Source: Pseudoduganella guangdongensis
GTDB taxonomy: Bacteria; Pseudomonadota; Gammaproteobacteria; Burkholderiales; Burkholderiaceae_D
NCBI RefSeq assembly: GCF_009857475.1
Contig: NZ_WWCJ01000015.1
Span: 59,085 to 123,084, forward strand
DNA length: 64,000 nt
Direction: 5' to 3'
Positions 61,701 through 64,000 of this stretch are shown piece after piece. The stretch's first letter is position 1. Each line of letters starts with the position of its first letter. The position numbers were made by a program, and so were the translations under genes. The notes beneath the pieces were generated by a model. That model saw only the letters and a list, made by a program, of their open reading frames with translations, was not told where the DNA came from and searched no databases.

Positions 61701-62455
61701 CTGGTCATCACGGCCAGCTGCGCCGTGCTCAGGGCCATGATGGCGCTGCTGCGCAGGGTGGCCACGTCGGCGGTGGACAGGGCCAGGATATCGTCGGTGC
61801 CGAAGGCGCGCATCTGGGCGCCGATCAGGGCGGCAATCTGGCCGCTGGTCAGGGCTTCGATCTGGGCGGTGCTGAAGGCCGCCAGCTGGGCAGTGCCCAG
61901 GGCGCGCACGAAATCGCTGCTGAGCACCACCAGGTCTTGCAGCTCCATGCCGGCGATGGCCCTGGTGCTCAGGGAGCTGGCCTGGCGCGTGGCCAGGGCG
62001 CTGGCCTGCGCGGTGGTGATGGCGGCCATTTGCTCTGCGGTCATGCCTTTCAGGGCGGTTTGCGACACGGCGCGCAAATCCTCCACCTGCATGGCCGCGA
62101 TATTGGCCGTGCTCATGCTGGCGAAACTGCGCGAGGTCAGGCCTGCCACCTGTTGCGGGGTCAGTGCGACGATCTGGGCCGTGTTCAGGGCGGACAGGAA
62201 GCCGGTATTGACACTCGCGGCCCCATTCACGTTCAGCGGCCGCAGCGCGGCGATCACGGCCGGCGTCAGGGCGCTGAGGTTGGCGGTGGGGATGGCCGCC
62301 AGGCGCGCGCCTGCCACCGCTGCCATTTGCGTCGGTGAAAACGCAGCTATCTGGCCGGCATTCAGCGCTGCCCAGTCCGCAGTGGAGATCGCTGCGACTT
62401 GCGTCACCGTCAGTGCCGCCAGCTGGGCGGTGGTCATATCTGTGATCGTGCTCAT
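58706..62455 (-). CDS. Giant octapeptide-repeat protein 3 (1249 aa), probable T1SS surface protein
   Basis: Residues 1–~985 are about 123 diverged 8-residue units ([ST]-[ST]-x-Q-[VIL]-x-A-L). The C-terminal domain (IALDLDGGGVQTLG onwards) has EF-hand-like loops DLNGDGIINDGAE, DSNKDGVISAAD and DANADGITQSGE, then VDVWF, and ends EVLALPNKS. The start MSTITDMTTAQLAAL mirrors giant 2. There is no signal peptide. No secretion gene is adjacent, so it presumably uses the T1SS at 29972–33444. A small hairpin lies before the start. Function as in the other giants is inferred. Confidence 0.83.
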   Translation of the reverse strand: MSTITDMTTAQLAALTVTQVAAISTADWAALNAGQIAAFSPTQMAAVAGARLAAIPTANLSALTPAVIAALRPLNVNGAASVNTGFLSALNTAQIVALTPQQVAGLTSRSFASMSTANIAAMQVEDLRAVSQTALKGMTAEQMAAITTAQASALATRQASSLSTRAIAGMELQDLVVLSSDFVRALGTAQLAAFSTAQIEALTSGQIAALIGAQMRAFGTDDILALSTADVATLRSSAIMALSTAQLAVMTSAQLEALTTAQFGILNSRQLAALPSDMIASFSTSELAALGTRIMTALSSVQLSALSTTQIASLSSGQIGALRSSSLQGLSSSQIAALTTEQASALKAVQLNGLSSAALVAIETADFAALSTGAIAGLSSDQVSLLTSSQIAAMTSKQAAALNTRHLVALSSSALSQLSTTSIAGLSRNLLNGLRSDQVASLSTDQLRALGTRQLEALSTKGIQGLQTTQFTALTSVQLGGLTPNQFAALSTDNISVIATNAIAGLRTHVIAALTSEQIPVLGAGAGSLFDSLTSSQFAALRSSAMAGLTTAQVVGLSTEQAALLSKGQLSMISTEDIAAMETADLAVVRTASISGLTTDQIIALGTHHIAALTTAQIAALTSRQFLALADDDLDSLTSLQVGALSTGALRQLSSSHIAALSTAQLSALSTRQVGALQTAALAGLKTEQVAGLSSQQFAGLSAVQVNALSSDAMAAIETADIGALRTNVISGMESEQFAMLNTAQLNALNSAQFRAIGSRQIAGLSTDFIAALDTEGLSALSTGALAGLSSAQLLALSSDQLGSLGSRQFMSLSTSALAVLTSSHALGLTSKHIGVLSSKQLAALSTDAFAALDTGDIASIKATVFAGLDEDKIAALSTLQIAGLTTAQVAALTSRQLEALSTDDIVALETLDLAAMKGLVLRSMSTMQVAALQTQQVIAISTVQIKSLTAQQLAAMSTTQLKAFTTQQVGAVSTAQIALMSGEQLLAFWQTPIALDLDGGGVQTLGLAAGVQFDVDADGQSGQTGWVGQGDGMLVRDLNGDGIINDGAELFGSGTRLADGSKAKDGYQALSELDSNKDGVISAADRAYGELRIWVDANADGITQSGELSTLAQRNIAELNLAAQAMHRQQQENIVGLASSYTTTDGTQHEMVDVWFAQSPLSKAVSELAQAIRTGEAPASLPTPSSLTMPPGQSSSATLAGAMAAVMQDYDANGQRLLAGTSAAASHTRLDALEPKARHEVLALPNKS
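59500..62440 (-). repeat. 24-bp coding repeat array of giant 3
   Basis: The octapeptide units give a 24-bp period, more diverged than in giant 2 and without a clear 240-bp super-period. A non-repeat interruption (GAGAGSLFDS) occurs near 60890. Confidence 0.85.
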
Positions 62456-62534
62456 GGGTCACCCGCCATGCCTAAGGACTGCTTAGGTTACCACAAAAGG
62501 ACCCTGATTAATTCCGGAAGGCAATACCTTGCCT

Positions 62535-62590
62535 AAAAAAACGACAGTAGCGGCGCCGCTACAGGGGGAATGGCCGGGCATTGCCCGGCC
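62535..62590 (-). terminator. Terminator region of rdgC
   Basis: Behind the rdgC stop on the minus strand come GGCCGGGC/GCCCGGCC (62572–62590, 3-base loop) and then the palindrome GTAGCGGCGCCGCTAC (62547–62562) followed by TGTCG and seven T. The second hairpin with its T-run looks like the true terminator. Confidence 0.75.
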
Positions 62591-62613
62591 GAAATACTTG
62601 CAAAATAAAAGGT

Positions 62614-63510
62614 TCAGGCCTTGGCTTCGCCGCCGAGGGCTTCCACCACATCGTTGAGCAACTTGTTGAGCTCGCCGGTCATGAGCATGAAGTCGCCGTC
62701 GAAGCGCTCGTCGTCATTGCGGGTGACGGCGTCGTTTTCCTTCATCACGTCGAGCGGCTTGACGCTCTTGATGGCCAGCGCCTCGGTCAGCACGAAGCTG
62801 ATCTTGCTGTCCCAGGTCATGGCCAGGCGGGTGCACTGCTTGCCGGCGGCAATGTGGCGGCGCACTTCTTCCGGCTCCAGGGTGTGGCGCACGTAGCGCA
62901 CGGCGGCCTTGCTCTCGCCGGTGGCGCGCAGTTCGGTGTCCATGTCGACGGTGAAGCCGGCCGGCGCTTCGTCGTCCTGCAGCCAGGCGGTCATGACGCC
63001 GACCGGCGAGCGCTGCACGCGCAGGCTTTCGATCGGCATGCGGTCGACGGCTTTCAGCAGCATCTTGATGATGTCGTCGGCCTTGGCCGGGCTGGCGGCA
63101 TCGACCACCAGCCAGCCATTGACCGGGTCGATCCAGCACCAGGTGTTGCCGCGGATGGTGAAGGCGCGCGGCAGCAGTTCGTCGTGCACGCGTTCCTTGA
63201 GTTCTTTCATGGCTTTCTTGCCGGGGGCGAAGCCTTGCTGCTCTTCCAGCTCGGCGGCGCGCGCCTTGGCCACCTGGTTGACCACGGTCGATGGCAGCAG
63301 CTTTTTCTCGGTGCCTAGCACCAGCAGCATCTGCTTGTTGACGACGTGCACCAGGCCGCCGTTCGGGCGCGGCTTGTCCCAACCCTGGCGCATCAGCTCA
63401 TTGCTGCTGGCGGGGGAGAAGGCTTGCGACTGAAGGGCTTCTTCGAGTTGTTCTGGCGTAAATGCCCAAGGGGCAGGCAGGCGGTAAACCTGGAGATTCT
63501 TGAACCACAT
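62614..63510 (-). CDS. rdgC: Recombination-associated protein RdgC
   Basis: RdgC is a ring-shaped DNA-binding protein that limits RecA activity. The 298-residue product has the family N-terminus MWFKNLQVYRLP, the block GLVHVVNKQMLLVLGTEKKLLPSTVVNQ, and the C-terminal region KISFVLTEALAIKSVKPLDV. Length is full. It is followed by a terminator and stands apart from giant 3. Confidence 0.96.
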   Translation of the reverse strand: MWFKNLQVYRLPAPWAFTPEQLEEALQSQAFSPASSNELMRQGWDKPRPNGGLVHVVNKQMLLVLGTEKKLLPSTVVNQVAKARAAELEEQQGFAPGKKAMKELKERVHDELLPRAFTIRGNTWCWIDPVNGWLVVDAASPAKADDIIKMLLKAVDRMPIESLRVQRSPVGVMTAWLQDDEAPAGFTVDMDTELRATGESKAAVRYVRHTLEPEEVRRHIAAGKQCTRLAMTWDSKISFVLTEALAIKSVKPLDVMKENDAVTRNDDERFDGDFMLMTGELNKLLNDVVEALGGEAKA

Positions 63511-63566
63511 AAACGTTATCGACCTTGATCAGCTTTTTCCACGGGAACGACATTCTACATGGCTCA

Positions 63567-64000
63567 TCAGGGGCAAGTCATGACCTTTGTCTTATTGCCG
63601 TCACGGAAGGGGTCCTGGCCCCGGGCGCCGACCAGATTGGTGTATTCGCAATACTCCTGGTTGCCTTTGCGGTAGCGCTTCATGGTCACGCCATCGCCCA
63701 GGTCCGAGCTCTGCTCCAGCACCCAGTCCTTGTTCTGTGCCTTGCTGATGGCCATGCCCAGTTTGGTGTCGGGCTGGATATAGGTGGCAAACTTGTTCAG
63801 GCTTTCCTTGCGCAGCTGGCGGTCGACCCCGGCGGCGGCGTGGCGCGCGCGTTCCAGGGCGGTTGCCGGGACCTGGTCCGGTACCGCAAAGGGGTCGGGC
63901 GCAGCGGAGGCGGCCGGCACGGTCACGGCTTCGGCCACGGGCGTGGCGTTGTCGGCGGCGGCCGGCGCGCTGGCCGTGCGGGTGGCTGGCGCCGGCGGCG
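63567..64000 (-). CDS. Unknown protein, 5' end outside the window
   Basis: The frame is open to the window edge, so at least 144 residues exist and the start lies beyond. The visible part begins with an Ala/Pro/Thr-rich low-complexity segment and ends with a conserved-looking domain (WVLEQSSDLGDGVTMKRYRKGNQEYCEYTNLVG, given in parts: SDLGDGVTMKRYRKGN, YCEYTNLVGARG) and VMTCP. Two Cys near the end could pair. It resembles small exported proteins of Burkholderiales but I cannot name it. Confidence 0.6.
   Translation of the reverse strand, partial: PPAPATRTASAPAAADNATPVAEAVTVPAASAAPDPFAVPDQVPATALERARHAAAGVDRQLRKESLNKFATYIQPDTKLGMAISKAQNKDWVLEQSSDLGDGVTMKRYRKGNQEYCEYTNLVGARGQDPFRDGNKTKVMTCP

Overview
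The window looks like the chromosome of a GC-rich betaproteobacterium, most likely Oxalobacteraceae (Massilia / Duganella / Janthinobacterium type). Signs are the high GC, a PEP-CTERM protein, the divergent ssb–uvrA pair, GTP-type pckG and the overall protein style. This placement is from pattern recognition; no search was run.

Layout. 1–4.1 kb: a probable T6SS amidase effector/immunity pair (Tae2/Tai2-like), then leftward GNAT, thioredoxin-like and folE genes, a 33-bp-arm perfect inverted repeat, and nudC. 4.3–11.7 kb: a 2455-residue protein made almost wholly of an 8-residue repeat. 11.8–27.6 kb: a rightward glycosylation operon with a GT41 (OGT-like) transferase, GT2 and other transferases, two aminotransferases, FdtA-type isomerase, GSCFA protein, and genes for a CDP-3,6-dideoxyhexose (RfbF, RfbG, RfbH, a 3,5-epimerase and a reductase, the ascarylose gene set minus E3). 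27.6–39.1 kb: a leftward operon with a second giant repeat protein (1832 aa, about 17 copies of a 240-bp super-repeat), a type I secretion ABC ATPase and HlyD adaptor, a GT2–methyltransferase fusion and an SGNH hydrolase. 39.6–40.6 kb: two genes damaged by deletion (TetR remnant, O-methyltransferase). 40.8–47.4 kb: ssb/uvrA with a LexA box, then an ACP–SDR–AMP ligase–GNAT acylation operon. 47.4–53.4 kb: a TetR regulator with two matching operators, two paralogous acetyltransferases, rtcB with a small basic protein, and two copies of one promoter–leader ORF–multistem–terminator cassette. 53.4–64 kb: PEP-CTERM protein, pckG, a hydroxyacid dehydrogenase, a short asparaginase, the third giant repeat protein (1249 aa), rdgC and a truncated gene.

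How it fits together. The three giants share an N-terminus without signal peptide, thousands of Ser/Thr in octapeptide repeats, an EF-hand-like calcium-binding C-terminal domain and a similar hydrophobic tail. This is what type I secretion substrates look like, and the T1SS sits directly downstream of giant 2. Giant 1 and giant 2 flank the sugar genes. I infer a secreted surface-layer or adhesin system whose giants are glycosylated in the cytoplasm by the GT41 enzyme, or anchored to a dideoxysugar-bearing polysaccharide, as in the Caulobacter RsaA layout.

The second novel candidate is the duplicated leader cassette in front of rtcB and of the acetyltransferase pair. Both copies carry the same promoter spacing, a 12-codon ORF starting MPRTAI, the same three-stem fold with a compensatory base change, and a GAAA-capped terminator. 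It looks like a transcription attenuator that senses translation, or an undescribed riboswitch.
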